A stretch of DNA of 64,000 nt from Verrucomicrobiota bacterium JB022. GTDB lineage: Bacteria > Verrucomicrobiota > Verrucomicrobiia > Opitutales > Oceanipulchritudinaceae. Position numbers and translations under genes: made by a program. Below, in pieces: positions 1 through 9,311 of this stretch (position 1 is the stretch's first letter; every line of letters starts with the position of its first letter). A model generated the notes under the pieces. It had not been told where the DNA came from, did no database searches, and worked only from the letters and a program-made list of their open reading frames with translations. The stretch lies in NCBI GenBank assembly GCA_030673845.1, contig JAUTCQ010000013.1, positions 226,001 through 290,000 of the forward strand, read 5' to 3'.

Positions 1-1528
1 GGTGCTTCAGCTCGCGAGAGAGGGGGGTCAGCCACTCGTTGCGCGGGCACAGGATCGCCACCTGGCTCCAACTGCGCGCCCGCCATGCTTCGAGCCCCAC
101 CCCTTCCAGCCGGTCCACCAGCGCCCGGGCGTAATCGCGCTCCAGGTCCGGCTTTTCGTCTTCCGGCGCCGCGAGTTCCAGCCGCACGACCTGCCCCTCG
201 TCCGCGTCCGGGCGGGCGTGCAGCGTGATGTAAGGCACCTGACTGCCCGGCTCGTCGCCACCCGCCAAAACGAGCGGCAAGAGAGCGTTCAGGCTGTCGA
301 CCACCGTTTGCTGGCAGCGCATCGTCACCTCAAAACGCAGCTCCTCGCCCCCGTCGTCGAGCAGGCGACGGTGCAGCGCGCGGTAGAAGCCCAAGTCGGC
401 CCGGTCGCTGTAAATACTCTGCTGCGGGTCGCCCACCATGCAGAAAAAGCCGGCGCGCGGCCCCTGCCCTGCTCCGTCGGCCCAGCAATCGGTAGCGTCG
501 GGCGCGCGGGTAATCTCGGTGAGGATGCGGAACTGCAGCGGGTCGGTGTCCTGCGCCTCGTCTAGCAGCACCCGCAGGCCCTGCTGGCGGATCTCCTTGA
601 CCGTCTCCGGGTGACGCACGAGCCGGAAGGCGAGCGAAATGGCGTCGTCGAAGCTCGCGCGGCCTCGGGCCAGCTTGAAGGCCTGAAAACGGCGCGCCAG
701 CAACACCGCGAGTTGAAAGACCGCCTCCGTGTACCAGCCCTGCAAGGGAGCACAGGCCGCACGGGCGGCGCCCACGATCTCGCTGCCGCCGCTCGATACC
801 TCCGGCAAGGGTAGCGACGGAGCCTCGCCGGGCGGCGTCTCCGGGTGCGCCAACAGCTCCAGCCAGCCCTCACGCCAGGCTCGCAACTGCTGCTTGTAGG
901 CCTCCTGCGTCTCCTTTTTGCCACGCCCCCCGGCCGCCATCACCTCCTGCAAGTCGACGGGCGGCGGCGCGCCGAGCTGTTGCAGAGCCGCAACGGGATC
1001 GGGCGAAAGCGCCAGCACCTCCGGCGGCAGCTTCGGCGCGAGCCCAAACACCTCCGACACGGCTCCGAGCGCTGCCAAGGGCGCGCGCCAGGCCTCCGGG
1101 GCAGGCTCCAGCAGCCCGGCCACCTCACGGCGAAACGTCTCCCACAGCTCCTCGCTCTCGGCCTCCATCTCCAGTTGAGCCGGGAGGTTGAGCCGCCATC
1201 CGTGGAGCTGCACCAGACGCAGGCAAAAGCTATGGATCGTGCCGAAAAACGCCTGCCCCAGCTCACCCAGCGCACGCGGGCCGGATCCACGCTCGACGAG
1301 CGCATACTTGGCGCGCTGGTACATCTCGTCCGCCGCCTGCCGGGTATACGTCACCACCACGAGGTCGCGCAACGACTGGCCTTCGCGGGCCGCCTGCTCG
1401 GCCAGCGCCACGATGCGGTTGACGATCGAAGTCGTCTTGCCGACCCCCGCCGGGGCCAACACGGAAAAATTGCGGGCGTGCTCCGCCACAAAGCGGTCGC
1501 GCGCGGATTGGTCGACAAGCGGCAACAT
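1..1528 (-). CDS. addA: UvrD-type helicase, AddA-like, C-terminus outside window
   Basis: Superfamily 1A DNA helicase, the likely AddA partner of the AddB-like protein encoded just upstream; such pairs resect double-strand breaks and prepare 3' tails for RecA. About 509 codons are visible and the gene runs off the left edge. Visible motifs: Walker A APAGVGKT at residues 25-32, GTIHSFC near 95, DEAQDT (Walker B) near 322, and GDPQQSIY near 365. The ATG at 1528 overlaps the stop of the upstream gene (TGATG), so translation is probably coupled. Whether the C-terminal PD-(D/E)XK nuclease domain typical of AddA is present cannot be seen. A plain UvrD/Rep helicase is less likely because of the neighbour. 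Confidence 0.88.
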   Translation of the reverse strand, partial: MLPLVDQSARDRFVAEHARNFSVLAPAGVGKTTSIVNRIVALAEQAAREGQSLRDLVVVTYTRQAADEMYQRAKYALVERGSGPRALGELGQAFFGTIHSFCLRLVQLHGWRLNLPAQLEMEAESEELWETFRREVAGLLEPAPEAWRAPLAALGAVSEVFGLAPKLPPEVLALSPDPVAALQQLGAPPPVDLQEVMAAGGRGKKETQEAYKQQLRAWREGWLELLAHPETPPGEAPSLPLPEVSSGGSEIVGAARAACAPLQGWYTEAVFQLAVLLARRFQAFKLARGRASFDDAISLAFRLVRHPETVKEIRQQGLRVLLDEAQDTDPLQFRILTEITRAPDATDCWADGAGQGPRAGFFCMVGDPQQSIYSDRADLGFYRALHRRLLDDGGEELRFEVTMRCQQTVVDSLNALLPLVLAGGDEPGSQVPYITLHARPDADEGQVVRLELAAPEDEKPDLERDYARALVDRLEGVGLEAWRARSWSQVAILCPRNEWLTPLSRELKH

Positions 1529-4431
1529 CAGGCGGGGCAGGCGAGGTTGGGGTGCGTGAGGGTCCATTTGGCCTGCACCACCCAGGGTGGCAGCGGCAGC
1601 AGGGCGAACGGGTAAGGCTCGGCAAAGCCCCAGCGCGCCCGCACCGGGCCCGTGAAGCCGAAAGTGCCGGTGCGTTGGATCGCGGCCAGCGTTTCAAGGA
1701 CCGGCGCAAGGTCTTCCAGCTCGCCGGTATGGATCTGCACCACGTCGGAGACCTGCTCCGAGAGCAGCGAAACCCGCGTGGGCCCGACCGCCGGCGGCAT
1801 CGCCAGCGCGTAGAGCAGCAGTTGCAGGCTATCGCCCTGGACGGCTTGCCTGGCCTTGAGCGCGGCACGGTTGCCCGTTTTGTAATCCACGATCCAGTAT
1901 TCCGGACCGCTCGCGCTCTGCCGCTCGAGGATCAAGTCGACCTTGCCCGTGATCTGCAGGCGATGGCCCGCGAGCACCGCTGCGCTGCCGTCGGGCAGGC
2001 GAAACTCGGGCCGCGCCCGCCAATCGCCGCCAATCGAAGCCACCAAGCCCGCGCAGTAGGCGGCAATCCGAAGCGCCTCCTGCCAGACCGACGGCCACAG
2101 CTCAGGACGCGGGCGGTGCACCTTTTGCCAAGCCTGCTCGACGAACACCCGTTCCTGCTCCGCCAAGGTACGCACGCGCTCGGGCAACTGAGCGGAAAAA
2201 TCGGGCGCGTCCTTGGCCGCATCGACTCCCTGCTCCAGCCAGCGGTGCACCCAGATGCCTCGCGCAAGGCCCTCGTCGGCCCGCTCGCGGTAGTGGCCCT
2301 TCGCCTCCAGCCCAAGGACCGATTGCATCCAGACCTGAGCGGGCGCCGACAGCACCTTCTCCCAATCGCGCGCACTCAACACCAGCGGCTCTTGCGGCGG
2401 GCGCGCGAAGCCACCGTCCCACTCGCCAAACGGCGTATCCATCCGCAGCCGGGCCACCTGAGCGGCCTGCGTGGCCGCCACCGGGGCCAACTCGACCACC
2501 GGCTCGGGGCCATGACCCAGCAACGGCTCCAGCCAGCGGCGGGCGGTCGTGCCTTGCTGGCGGTTCACCTCGGCATCTTCCCACAAGCGGCCTTCCTGGG
2601 CGTAGACAAGCTCCCAAAAGAGTTCGCCCGGCTGCAGCGGCTCGCCCACTTCGCGGTCGCGGTGCACGGTGCAGCTGGCGTAGGCACTTACAGTCGTATG
2701 GCGCAGCACTTCCAGCAAGCCCTCGCGCGCCAACACCCGACGCTCACCAAAGGTCGGCAAATAGCCCCGGTCGCCCAATAGCGCGAGCTGGCCCTCGCCC
2801 GCCCGGCCCATGCTTACCACCTCCTGGTTGAGGCGCTGGCGGTCCGCATCGGTTAAAAACGCGGCCTCGCGCTCCTGCGGCGGCCATTGACCGTCGGAAA
2901 GCCCGGCGAGGATCACGTGGCTAAACACCTGCCCGCCCGCCTCGCGGTAATCCAGTAGCTGGACGCGCGCAAAAGCATCGCGGCCCAAGGCTTGCCGCTG
3001 CCGGCCCGGCGTCCGCAGCGTCTCCGCCAGCCAGCGCAGGAAGGTGTCGCGCGGGCATGGCTCTTCGAGCTGGCGCAGCTCCTCGCAGGCCGTCGAAAGC
3101 TTTTCCAACCCCTGCGCCCAACCCAGTTGCTGCAAGGCCGCCGTCGACAGCTCGACGTAACGGGCCCAGGTCGCCTGATTCTCGAGCAAGGCCCACCCGT
3201 CGAGCGCATCCAGCAGCGTCTGGTCGTTACCGCGCAGGCGCAGCCATTCCAGCGTCACGGCAAAGTCGTCGCTGATGAGGGCTTCGATGGCGTTTTCCCA
3301 GCCCCGGTGCGCGCGCTTGAGGACCACGGGATCGAACTTCCCGAGGTCGGCCAAGAGGCGGAAAAACGCGTAGGCGTCATCGACCCGACGGTCCTGTTGC
3401 CAGGCCACCCAGTGGTTGAAGAGACGCTGCTCGGCACTCGCGGCCGCAAAAAAGCCAAACGTGTCGTGGTGCGGGATCTGGAGATCTTGCAGACGCTGGG
3501 CGACCAATCGCGCGAGGCCCTGCGTATTGGGCAGCAGCACGCCGATGCGCTCCGCTTCCGGCTCGGCCAAGGCCGCGACCACCTGACGCGCCACCAGATC
3601 GGCCTCCTGACTGAGGCTGCGGGCGACGTTCAGCTCCAACGGCACGGTGGTGGTAAGGCGTCCGCTCGTTTCCAAGGCCTCGACCAGCGGGGTGAGAGGA
3701 CTGGTACGGGCCTCGCCGGTTTCGATCACGCTCGGCTCGCCCGCCAACGACTCCCACAAGCTCCACCAGACCTGCCCCCACGTGGTCTCCGCCGGGCGTG
3801 GAAAGACAAAAGTCACGTCCTGGGCCTGCCGAACGGCCCCGCGCAACAGCGTCTGCCAACGGTGATGCCCCGGCCCGAACCCCACCAGCAAGACGCGCCC
3901 GAGGCGAGGCTCCGCCGGGCGTTCCTCCGCAAAGGCCACCTCCGCTTTGGGGGTGGTGAGCAGGCCGATCTTGTCCAAAAGCTTCTCAAAACGCTCCGTC
4001 CACTGCTGTGCAAACGGGATGGAAAACGCCTCCGCGCCCCAACCGGCCGAAGCCAATTCGTCCCAGGCGGTCAACCAGGCGTCCGGTGAGGGCGGGATGC
4101 CCTCGACCGCGTCTGCCGGCAGCTCCGGGCGGGCCAGGGCGGCGAGCAACTGGAGGTCTTCCCGCGTAGCCAGCTTGCGCCCCTCGTACCGCGCACGCAC
4201 GAGGTGGCGGCGCAGGTCGGAGGGGGTCCAGAATTGCAGGCCCACCGTGCCCACCCCTGCATCGAGCAGGCGCGTCTTGAGCGCAGCGGAGAGCGCGCGC
4301 GAGGGTGCCACCACCACATCGGGCCTCTTGGGCGGGGCGAGGCTCAGGCGATAGAGACGGCACCACGCCTCCACCACCGGCCAAAGGTCGTCGGCGTGAT
4401 GAGCGGCATAGAATGCGGTGGAGGTCTCCAT
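1528..4431 (-). CDS. addB: PD-(D/E)XK nuclease family protein, AddB-like
   Basis: 967-residue inactivated-helicase/nuclease subunit of an AddAB-type recombination enzyme. The C-terminal nuclease core is clear: VDLI with Asp near 832, then DYKTG at 849-853 and a QLLLYAL (QxxxY-type) motif near 870, matching the RecB-family nuclease signature. The rest resembles the UvrD-like fold of AddB without a canonical Walker A motif. I do not see the cysteine quartet of the AddB iron-sulphur cluster, so it may be the cluster-free type. It is the first gene of a two-gene minus-strand operon with the helicase that follows. The start ATG at 4431 follows a short AT-rich stretch. Confidence 0.85.
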   Translation of the reverse strand: METSTAFYAAHHADDLWPVVEAWCRLYRLSLAPPKRPDVVVAPSRALSAALKTRLLDAGVGTVGLQFWTPSDLRRHLVRARYEGRKLATREDLQLLAALARPELPADAVEGIPPSPDAWLTAWDELASAGWGAEAFSIPFAQQWTERFEKLLDKIGLLTTPKAEVAFAEERPAEPRLGRVLLVGFGPGHHRWQTLLRGAVRQAQDVTFVFPRPAETTWGQVWWSLWESLAGEPSVIETGEARTSPLTPLVEALETSGRLTTTVPLELNVARSLSQEADLVARQVVAALAEPEAERIGVLLPNTQGLARLVAQRLQDLQIPHHDTFGFFAAASAEQRLFNHWVAWQQDRRVDDAYAFFRLLADLGKFDPVVLKRAHRGWENAIEALISDDFAVTLEWLRLRGNDQTLLDALDGWALLENQATWARYVELSTAALQQLGWAQGLEKLSTACEELRQLEEPCPRDTFLRWLAETLRTPGRQRQALGRDAFARVQLLDYREAGGQVFSHVILAGLSDGQWPPQEREAAFLTDADRQRLNQEVVSMGRAGEGQLALLGDRGYLPTFGERRVLAREGLLEVLRHTTVSAYASCTVHRDREVGEPLQPGELFWELVYAQEGRLWEDAEVNRQQGTTARRWLEPLLGHGPEPVVELAPVAATQAAQVARLRMDTPFGEWDGGFARPPQEPLVLSARDWEKVLSAPAQVWMQSVLGLEAKGHYRERADEGLARGIWVHRWLEQGVDAAKDAPDFSAQLPERVRTLAEQERVFVEQAWQKVHRPRPELWPSVWQEALRIAAYCAGLVASIGGDWRARPEFRLPDGSAAVLAGHRLQITGKVDLILERQSASGPEYWIVDYKTGNRAALKARQAVQGDSLQLLLYALAMPPAVGPTRVSLLSEQVSDVVQIHTGELEDLAPVLETLAAIQRTGTFGFTGPVRARWGFAEPYPFALLPLPPWVVQAKWTLTHPNLACPA

Positions 4432-4450
4432 CTATATAGAGAGGCGAAGT

Positions 4451-5575
4451 CTAGTTGGGGAACTGCGGGCCACCGTCGCCAGGTAAAGGCTGGCCCTGGT
4501 TGAGGCGCTGCCATTCGTCGCCCGCGAGGTGAAGCGTGCGGGTGGGAAAGGCGACACTGCTGCCGCGCTTGGTCACCGCCTGCGCTATCTTGGTATTGAT
4601 CCGCTGGCGCACGTTCATGTGCTCGACCCAAGCAATCGTGGTGGTGAAATAATACACGAGGATATCGAGACTGGAAGCGCCGAAATCGGTCCAGTTGACG
4701 AGGATGAAGTCTTGCTGCACGCCCTCGTCTTCCCGCAGGAGCTGGCGAATGTCGTCGACCAGCTGGTTCATCGTCTCGGGCGAAGTGTCGTACGTCACGC
4801 CAATCACCTGCTTCACGCGGCGCTTGGGCATGCGCGACCAGTTGTTGATCATCGCGTTGGCCAGCACGCTGTTGGGGATCGAGATCACGGTCTTGGGCCA
4901 GGTACGGACCTTCGTCGAACGTAGGCCAATGGATTCCACGTCGCCGTCGACTTCGCTGCCCACCTGGATCCAGTCGCCGACCCGGAAAGGCCGGTCGAGC
5001 GCGAGCGCGATGGAGCCGTAGAGGTTGGCGATGGTGTCCTTGGAAGCGAAAGCCAGCGCAGCGCCGCCGATGCCAAGGGTGGCGAGGATGCCCCCGATGT
5101 CGTACCCAAGGTTGTCGACCACCATGACGGTTCCCAGGACGCAGAGGAAGATGCGGAGGCTCTTCTTGACCAGCGGAGCGAAGCCAGCCAGGCCCTTGTC
5201 GCCCGCGCCGGTCACCGTCATCGCCACATCGATCAGCACATCGACCACCCGGATGAGGCCCCAGAAGAAGAGGACCATCGAAACCCCGCGGAAAAGCAGG
5301 CTAGAGATGTTGGACCACTCGTCGCTGAGCGGCAGCACCGCAATCGCCAGGTAGATGCCGAAAACCGGCATGAAGTTGGCCAGCGGCTTTTCGAGCGCCG
5401 TCAGCAGCCGGTCGTCGTAGTCGCTATTGGTCTTGCTGGTAAAGAGACGGGCTCCCCGCAGGATGACATTGGTAAAGAGCCCGCGGAAGCCGAAGCCAGC
5501 CAGCACGAAAATGAAGCTGAGCAAGAGCTCACGCACCGTATAGGGGCCCACCGCCCACTCCAGAAACACAGCCAT
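4451..5575 (-). CDS. MscS family mechanosensitive channel
   Basis: 374-residue inner-membrane protein. Several hydrophobic helices fill the first half. The pore-lining helix and first beta domain carry the family signature, with the stretch LATLGIGGAALAFASKD followed by NLYGSIALALDRPFRVGDW. Length fits the medium-sized YbdG/YnaI-type MscS proteins with extra N-terminal helices, not the 286-residue MscS. The cytoplasmic C-terminal half has the usual vestibule features (TKVRTW, SIPNS). Role: tension-gated release of solutes on osmotic downshock. The gene stands alone; its stop is 19 bases from the start of the AddB-like gene, which is on the same strand, so read-through into addBA is possible. 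Confidence 0.9.
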   Translation of the reverse strand: MAVFLEWAVGPYTVRELLLSFIFVLAGFGFRGLFTNVILRGARLFTSKTNSDYDDRLLTALEKPLANFMPVFGIYLAIAVLPLSDEWSNISSLLFRGVSMVLFFWGLIRVVDVLIDVAMTVTGAGDKGLAGFAPLVKKSLRIFLCVLGTVMVVDNLGYDIGGILATLGIGGAALAFASKDTIANLYGSIALALDRPFRVGDWIQVGSEVDGDVESIGLRSTKVRTWPKTVISIPNSVLANAMINNWSRMPKRRVKQVIGVTYDTSPETMNQLVDDIRQLLREDEGVQQDFILVNWTDFGASSLDILVYYFTTTIAWVEHMNVRQRINTKIAQAVTKRGSSVAFPTRTLHLAGDEWQRLNQGQPLPGDGGPQFPN

Positions 5576-5676
5576 GGGGCAAATCCAAAAAGCGGCGGGC
5601 CCCTAGGCAACGAAATTGTGCCGTCGGCCGTCGGCACTTGCGAAGCCGCCCCGGGCGCTTATGCTTCAAAAATATC

Positions 5677-6093
5677 ATGTCCACGTCCGATTCTCCTTCG
5701 CAATCGAGTTACCAGACCCTTGGCCGTCGCTCCAGCGGGTTCTTCCAGGTCACTTTCAGCGACCAAGCCATGAAGATGCTCAACCAGCTGCCGGTCGACG
5801 ACCAGTTGCGCATGGTCAGCGAAATGAGCGAACTCAACGAGGAGGCCCTGAAGCGCCACAGCGAGAAGATCCGCGAGTTCTCCCGCGACGGCAAAACCTT
5901 CTACCGCCTCTCGGCAGGTGAATTCCGCTGCTACTTCGAGGTCCGGGGCTCCGTGCTCTACGCCCACTACATTCTCCACCAGCACACGATCGCGGATTTT
6001 CTCTTCCGCAACAATCGCCCGCTGACGGACGAAATCCTCGCCGAAAAGGAAGCCAGCTTCTGGAAGTACCTGGAGGCCACGATCAAGTGGTAG
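5677..6093 (+). CDS. RelE/ParE-fold protein without a visible antitoxin
   Basis: 138 residues from the ATG at 5677. The second half reads like the RelE/ParE toxin fold: TFYRLSAGEFRCYFEV followed by VLYAHYILHQHTIADFLFR, the same strand order as in mRNA interferases. The N-terminal region (FSDQAMKMLNQLP) fits the first RelE helix. No antitoxin-like gene lies on either side, and the usual basic catalytic residues at the C-terminus are not obvious. It may therefore be a domesticated RelE-fold protein, not an active toxin. It is the last gene before the DnaA-box-rich gap upstream of dnaN. I chose the inner ATG because the 13 upstream codons are Arg/Cys rich and look non-coding. Confidence 0.65.
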   Translation: MSTSDSPSQSSYQTLGRRSSGFFQVTFSDQAMKMLNQLPVDDQLRMVSEMSELNEEALKRHSEKIREFSRDGKTFYRLSAGEFRCYFEVRGSVLYAHYILHQHTIADFLFRNNRPLTDEILAEKEASFWKYLEATIKW

Positions 6094-6330
6094 TTGCTCA
6101 CACAGTGTGGGTAACAACGTGCATAACATCCTGGGTACAACGTGTGAATAACTCGTGAGTTATTCTTACCCCCAATCTGCTGGCAAAGTACGAGTACAGT
6201 TATCCCCATCGGGGTACGGTTTTAAAGTCCTTGTATTTAAACCACTTCTGGAGTTATCCCCGCTTGTTCACAGCCCATAAGAAGACGAAGAGAGCTTTTA
6301 AATATAAGTACCCAATCCCCAGTACTGGCC
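6094..6330. other. candidate chromosomal replication origin (oriC)
   Basis: Gene-free stretch upstream of dnaN with a cluster of DnaA-box-like 9-mers (consensus TTATNCACA). On the minus strand: TTACCCACA at 6106-6114, TTATGCACG at 6118-6126 and the perfect TTATTCACA at 6143-6151. On the plus strand: TTATCCCCA at 6200-6208, TTATCCCCG at 6254-6262 and TTGTTCACA at 6264-6272. Boxes point inward from the two sides. AT-rich segments at about 6215-6242 and 6296-6310 could serve as the unwinding element. Placement next to dnaN is typical of bacterial origins, although dnaA itself is not in the window. Confidence 0.7.
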
Positions 6331-6465
6331 GGGGCTCAGCGCCAGCGGAGTCCGGCAACAAAAAGCTTGCCACTCCTGTCTCCTCGTCATGATGGTGAGG
6401 ACGTCGAGCAGGTGTTGCCCTGCCCCTGTCCCGTTGCGCCTTTACCCTCCATTGTCGTTGACCGC

Positions 6466-7596
6466 ATGAAGTTTAAGATCAACCGCGACCATTTCACCAG
6501 CGGCCTCCAACAGGTCCTAAACGTTGTCGGCACCCGCGCGACCATGCCGATCCTCAGCAATGTGCTCATCAATGCCGAGGACGACCACATCACGCTGACC
6601 ACGACGAACCTGGACCTTGGCATCCGCTGCCAGATCCGCTGCGACGTGAGCGAGAAGGGCACGCTGACCCTGCCCGTTCGCAAGCTGGCCTCGATCGTGC
6701 GCGACCTGCCCAACCTCGACGTGGAGGTGGAGACCTATTCCAACCAGCAGGCCAAGATCAGCTCCGGCACCTCGACCTTCCGCATCATGGGCATCAGCTC
6801 GGAGGAGTTCCCTCCGCTGCCCGAGTTCGCCGACCAGCACAGCTTCCTCCTGCGCCAGGACGAGCTGCAGCGCATGCTCAAGAGCGTCTCCTACGCCCAG
6901 TCGTCGGATGAGACCCGTTACATCATGAACGGCGTCTACTTCAATTTTGAGGACGCCAAGCTGACCCTCGCCGCCACCGACGGCCGCCGCCTCGCCGTGG
7001 TGAGCAAAGAGCTGGAAGTGACGGAGGAAAACGCCGGCAGTCTCATTCTGCCCGCCAAGACCGTTTCCGAAGTGGAGCGCCTGCTCGGCCAGGGCGAAAC
7101 CGTCCGCATCGCGTTCAACGATCGCCAGGTCGCCTTCGAGATCAGCAGCGCCACCGAGAACGACGACAAGGGGCTGATGGACAACATCTACCTCGTATCC
7201 AAGGTGGTTGAGGGCAAGTATCCCAACTACCGGCAGGTGATCCCCAAGGAGAACGACCAGCACCTCAAGGTGAGCCGCGAGTCGTTCCTCAACTGCGTGC
7301 GCCGCGCTTCCCTCGTCACGACGGACAAGAACCACGCGATCAAAGTCCACGTGCACGACAACACGCTGGAGATCACGGGCGAAAGCAGCGAATTCGGCAA
7401 TTCCAACGTCACCCTGCTCGTCGAGTACAACGGCCCGGGCGTAACGGTGGCCTTCAACCCGAACTACATCATCGAGCCGCTCAAGGCGCTGACCCGCGAC
7501 GAGGTGATCTTCGAGTTCAAGGACGAGCTGAGCCCCGGCGTAATCCGTACGCCCGACAGCTTCCTCTGTGTGATCATGCCCTTGCGCCTGACTTGA
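6466..7596 (+). CDS. dnaN: DNA polymerase III beta sliding clamp
   Basis: 376 residues. The ring-shaped processivity clamp tethers the replicative polymerase to DNA and is a hub for repair proteins. Family hallmarks are visible: the start MKFKINRD, the early [10 protein letters not shown] block, [13 protein letters not shown] in the middle domain and the C-terminal CVIMPLRL. Length is normal for three clamp domains. I chose the ATG at 6466, not an in-frame ATG at 6367, because the 33 extra codons are Pro/Cys rich and not part of the family, whereas members begin Met-Lys-hydrophobic. It lies directly downstream of the candidate origin and reads away from it. Confidence 0.97.
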   Translation: MKFKINRDHFTSGLQQVLNVVGTRATMPILSNVLINAEDDHITLTTTNLDLGIRCQIRCDVSEKGTLTLPVRKLASIVRDLPNLDVEVETYSNQQAKISSGTSTFRIMGISSEEFPPLPEFADQHSFLLRQDELQRMLKSVSYAQSSDETRYIMNGVYFNFEDAKLTLAATDGRRLAVVSKELEVTEENAGSLILPAKTVSEVERLLGQGETVRIAFNDRQVAFEISSATENDDKGLMDNIYLVSKVVEGKYPNYRQVIPKENDQHLKVSRESFLNCVRRASLVTTDKNHAIKVHVHDNTLEITGESSEFGNSNVTLLVEYNGPGVTVAFNPNYIIEPLKALTRDEVIFEFKDELSPGVIRTPDSFLCVIMPLRLT

Positions 7597-7664
7597 TTAC
7601 CGGGCCCCGCCTGAAGGAAATCGCCGGCATTGCCAAGAGCGCTCGTATCCGTATCCTGTAGCCC

Positions 7665-8591
7665 ATGGGTTTAGATCTCAATGCAGTGCCGGAGTGGGGC
7701 TGGACCAGCCTCGCCCTCGCACTGGTGGCGCTCGAAGTGTTGGTCATGATCGCGGTCAACTCGCTCGCTCAGCGTTCGCAGTTCAGCGGCGCCTCCGGGC
7801 TGGCGATATTTGCCCGCTGGCTGCGCTGGGTCACGATCGCCGTGCTTGGCGCCTCTCTCACCTTCAGCCTCACGCAGGATTATCCCTTCTGGGTGCTGTT
7901 CCTGGTCTGCTTCCTCGTGTGGTTCCTGCTGGAGACAGGCTATAACTGGTTGGCGATCAATGCGATCAGCCACAGCGAGATCCCGCTCTTCCCGCGCTTC
8001 GAGCCCAATCGCCGGGGCGACGAATGGCCCAGCCAACCCCGCTTTATCGAGCTGCGCAACTGGCTGCGCGAGCACAACCTGCAGCGCGCCGACGCACTGG
8101 TGACGCGGGCGGGGCAGCACGAGCTGCGGCGCGTGTCGATCTACCGCAACGAGGACGACAGCATCCGCGTGCAAATCCTCTTCATCCCGGCAGTGCGCCA
8201 GCAGATCATCACCTGCTACGCCTTGCACTCGGTGACGGAAGACGGCGAGCGCATCATCACCGACAACATTTTCCTGCCCTACGGCGGTTTTTATCCGGAA
8301 AAGTGGCTCCTGGAGCGCCGCCCGGGTAAAAGCAGCCTTGCGAGCCTCTGGAAGCGCCACCTGGAGCGCATGGATGCCCACGGCGGGCCCTTTGTGCCGA
8401 TCGAGGTCGACCCGCAGCTGGTGATCAACGACGACCAGCGCGTGCTCGAACGCCTCAACCGCCAGCTCGGCTTCCTCAACAACGACGAGGAAGAGGAAGA
8501 AATGGTCGGCCGCATCACTGCCGCCGGTCGCTTCCGGATCTGGACGGAGATGTGGATGCTTGGCTATCTGGGCCGTTCGCATCGCTATTAA
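7665..8591 (+). CDS. conserved membrane protein of unknown function
   Basis: 308 residues with three predicted membrane spans near residues 12-33, 50-70 and 75-95, followed by a roughly 200-residue soluble domain. The soluble part includes regular beta-rich segments (VQILFIPAVRQQI, DNIFLPYGGFYPEKW) and an acidic run of five Glu near residue 282. I do not recognise a named family and assign no function. It starts 68 bases after dnaN and could be co-transcribed with it. Codon use is like its neighbours. Confidence 0.7.
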   Translation: MGLDLNAVPEWGWTSLALALVALEVLVMIAVNSLAQRSQFSGASGLAIFARWLRWVTIAVLGASLTFSLTQDYPFWVLFLVCFLVWFLLETGYNWLAINAISHSEIPLFPRFEPNRRGDEWPSQPRFIELRNWLREHNLQRADALVTRAGQHELRRVSIYRNEDDSIRVQILFIPAVRQQIITCYALHSVTEDGERIITDNIFLPYGGFYPEKWLLERRPGKSSLASLWKRHLERMDAHGGPFVPIEVDPQLVINDDQRVLERLNRQLGFLNNDEEEEEMVGRITAAGRFRIWTEMWMLGYLGRSHRY

Positions 8592-8645
8592 GACCGTTGG
8601 CATGATTTGGGCGGAAGGCCCGTCGCAACTCGCCTACGCTGCACG

Positions 8646-9140
8646 ATGGATTACTCGGAAATGCTCCGGCTGACCGCCCCAGAGCGAGTCGGCACCCTCC
8701 AACCCCATAGCATCGAAAGCAAGCGGGCGATGGAGCGCTTTCAGGACTTCATGCGCGATCTGAAGCCAGACCAGGTGCGCGCGCAGGCCTGCGACGTCTA
8801 TGGGCCCGAGGCGATCCTTTACGACACGCTGGCGACCAAAGTCGGCAACGAGAACATCCGCGACTATTTTGCCAAGACCGCCCAAAAAGCGGAAGCGGTG
8901 CGTGTCGACTTTCAGGAAGTAATTACTAACGGTCACGATCATTACGTGCGCTGGGAGATGGCGATCACCTGGAAGCTCTTCAGGCGCCACACCACCCGCT
9001 CGGTCGGAATGTCGCAAGTCCGCTTTGGCGGCGACGGTCGAGTGGCGCTGCACTACGATTTCTGGGACTCGGGCAGCCATTTCTACGCGCAAATTCCAGG
9101 GCTCGGCGGGCTGATCCGATTGATCCAGAAGCAGGCCTGA
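8646..9140 (+). CDS. NTF2-like (SnoaL fold) protein
   Basis: 164 residues from the ATG at 8646. The pattern FQDFMRDLKPDQV, then VYGPEAILYDTLATKVGNENIRDYFAKT, then the WEMAITWK and GMSQVRFGGDGRVALHYDFWDSG strands matches the cone-shaped nuclear-transport-factor-2 fold seen in SnoaL/DUF4440 proteins. Relatives often sit beside short-chain dehydrogenase genes; here an SDR-domain gene follows 171 bases downstream on the same strand. The ligand or reaction cannot be told from the sequence. The inner ATG is preferred to one at 8607 because upstream codons show no family similarity. Confidence 0.7.
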   Translation: MDYSEMLRLTAPERVGTLQPHSIESKRAMERFQDFMRDLKPDQVRAQACDVYGPEAILYDTLATKVGNENIRDYFAKTAQKAEAVRVDFQEVITNGHDHYVRWEMAITWKLFRRHTTRSVGMSQVRFGGDGRVALHYDFWDSGSHFYAQIPGLGGLIRLIQKQA

Positions 9141-9311
9141 AGATGAGGCAGACGCGAGAAATTTCGCGTCAACGTCAAGCTACGCGGCATCACCGGCTTG
9201 CATTTGGGCCACGTCCATGCTAACAACGCGCTTTCATGCTTACCCGGTGGTCGTAGAAAATCCCCCTTCTCCTGCCGATTCCGCACCCTCTTTGTATATT
9301 TTTGTTTTTGT

